Below, one piece after another: positions 5,884 through 5,902 of a stretch of 5,902 bases of DNA; within the stretch, counting starts at the first letter, position 1; each line of letters starts with the position of its first letter. Below the pieces are notes generated by a model, which worked only from the letters and a program-made list of their open reading frames with translations, did not search any database and was not told the DNA's origin. Location: NCBI GenBank assembly GCA_004195315.1, contig SDWL01000137.1, positions 1 to 5,902 on the forward strand. The letters are read 5' to 3'. This stretch comes from Lutibacter sp. GTDB taxonomy: Bacteria; Bacteroidota; Bacteroidia; Flavobacteriales; Flavobacteriaceae. The position numbers and the translations under genes were made by a program.

Positions 5884-5902
5884 CTGTCTCTTATACACAT
5901 CT
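5884..5902. other. Sequencing adapter remnant (Nextera/Tn5 mosaic end)
   Basis: The final 19 bases, CTGTCTCTTATACACATCT, are exactly the reverse complement of the 19-base Tn5 mosaic end used in Nextera transposase libraries. This is what a read shows when it runs through a short insert into the adapter. It sits flush with the end of the sequence. Its in-frame translation, LSLIHI, is a tail seen in contaminated database proteins. It is best treated as non-genomic. Confidence 0.97.

Noticed and set aside
5884..5902. Six further codons (LSLIHI) of the plus-strand membrane protein
   Set aside because: They are the translation of the adapter sequence and not genomic.
1..5902. A novel defence, mobile or biosynthetic system
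   Set aside because: All recognisable genes are housekeeping or common membrane proteins, and there is no integrase, transposase, repeat array or unusual gene cluster.

Overview
The window is about one third G+C and looks like a chromosomal piece of a member of the Bacteroidota, most probably a Flavobacteriaceae. The evidence is a 502-residue F1 beta subunit with an insertion relative to the E. coli protein, a 92-residue epsilon subunit, a TonB-dependent receptor with an N-terminal carboxypeptidase-regulatory-like domain, TAnnTTTG-type promoter elements, and little use of Shine-Dalgarno sequences. I cannot assign a genus.

Layout from left to right. Bases 1-110 hold the first 36 codons of a minus-strand exported protein that runs off the left edge. 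Bases 111-326 are A+T-rich and contain a strong minus-strand terminator (274-306) for the next transcription unit. Bases 327-2185 are a minus-strand atpD-atpC pair (F1 beta and epsilon). The 71-base gap between the two genes holds a CAGT/ACTG-rich hairpin and a 13-bp tandem duplication. A good promoter element (2248-2255) lies upstream of atpD, followed further upstream by a textbook terminator (2304-2331) for the next gene. Bases 2354-5149 are a minus-strand TonB-dependent outer-membrane receptor of 931 residues. A 311-base divergent intergenic region follows (5150-5460), with promoter-like elements on both strands and several short palindromes. Bases 5461-5883 are a plus-strand four-helix membrane protein, cut off near its C-terminus.

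The last 19 bases (5884-5902) are not genomic. They match the Nextera/Tn5 mosaic-end adapter exactly, so the right edge is an untrimmed contig end and the last six apparent codons of the membrane protein are artefact.

Only atpD and atpC clearly work together, as subunits of the F1 sector of ATP synthase. The receptor, the membrane protein and the exported protein appear to be separate transcription units. I found no mobile element, CRISPR array, RNA gene or defence-type system. The points most worth a second look are the adapter remnant, the structured element inside the atpD-atpC transcript, and the shortened epsilon subunit.
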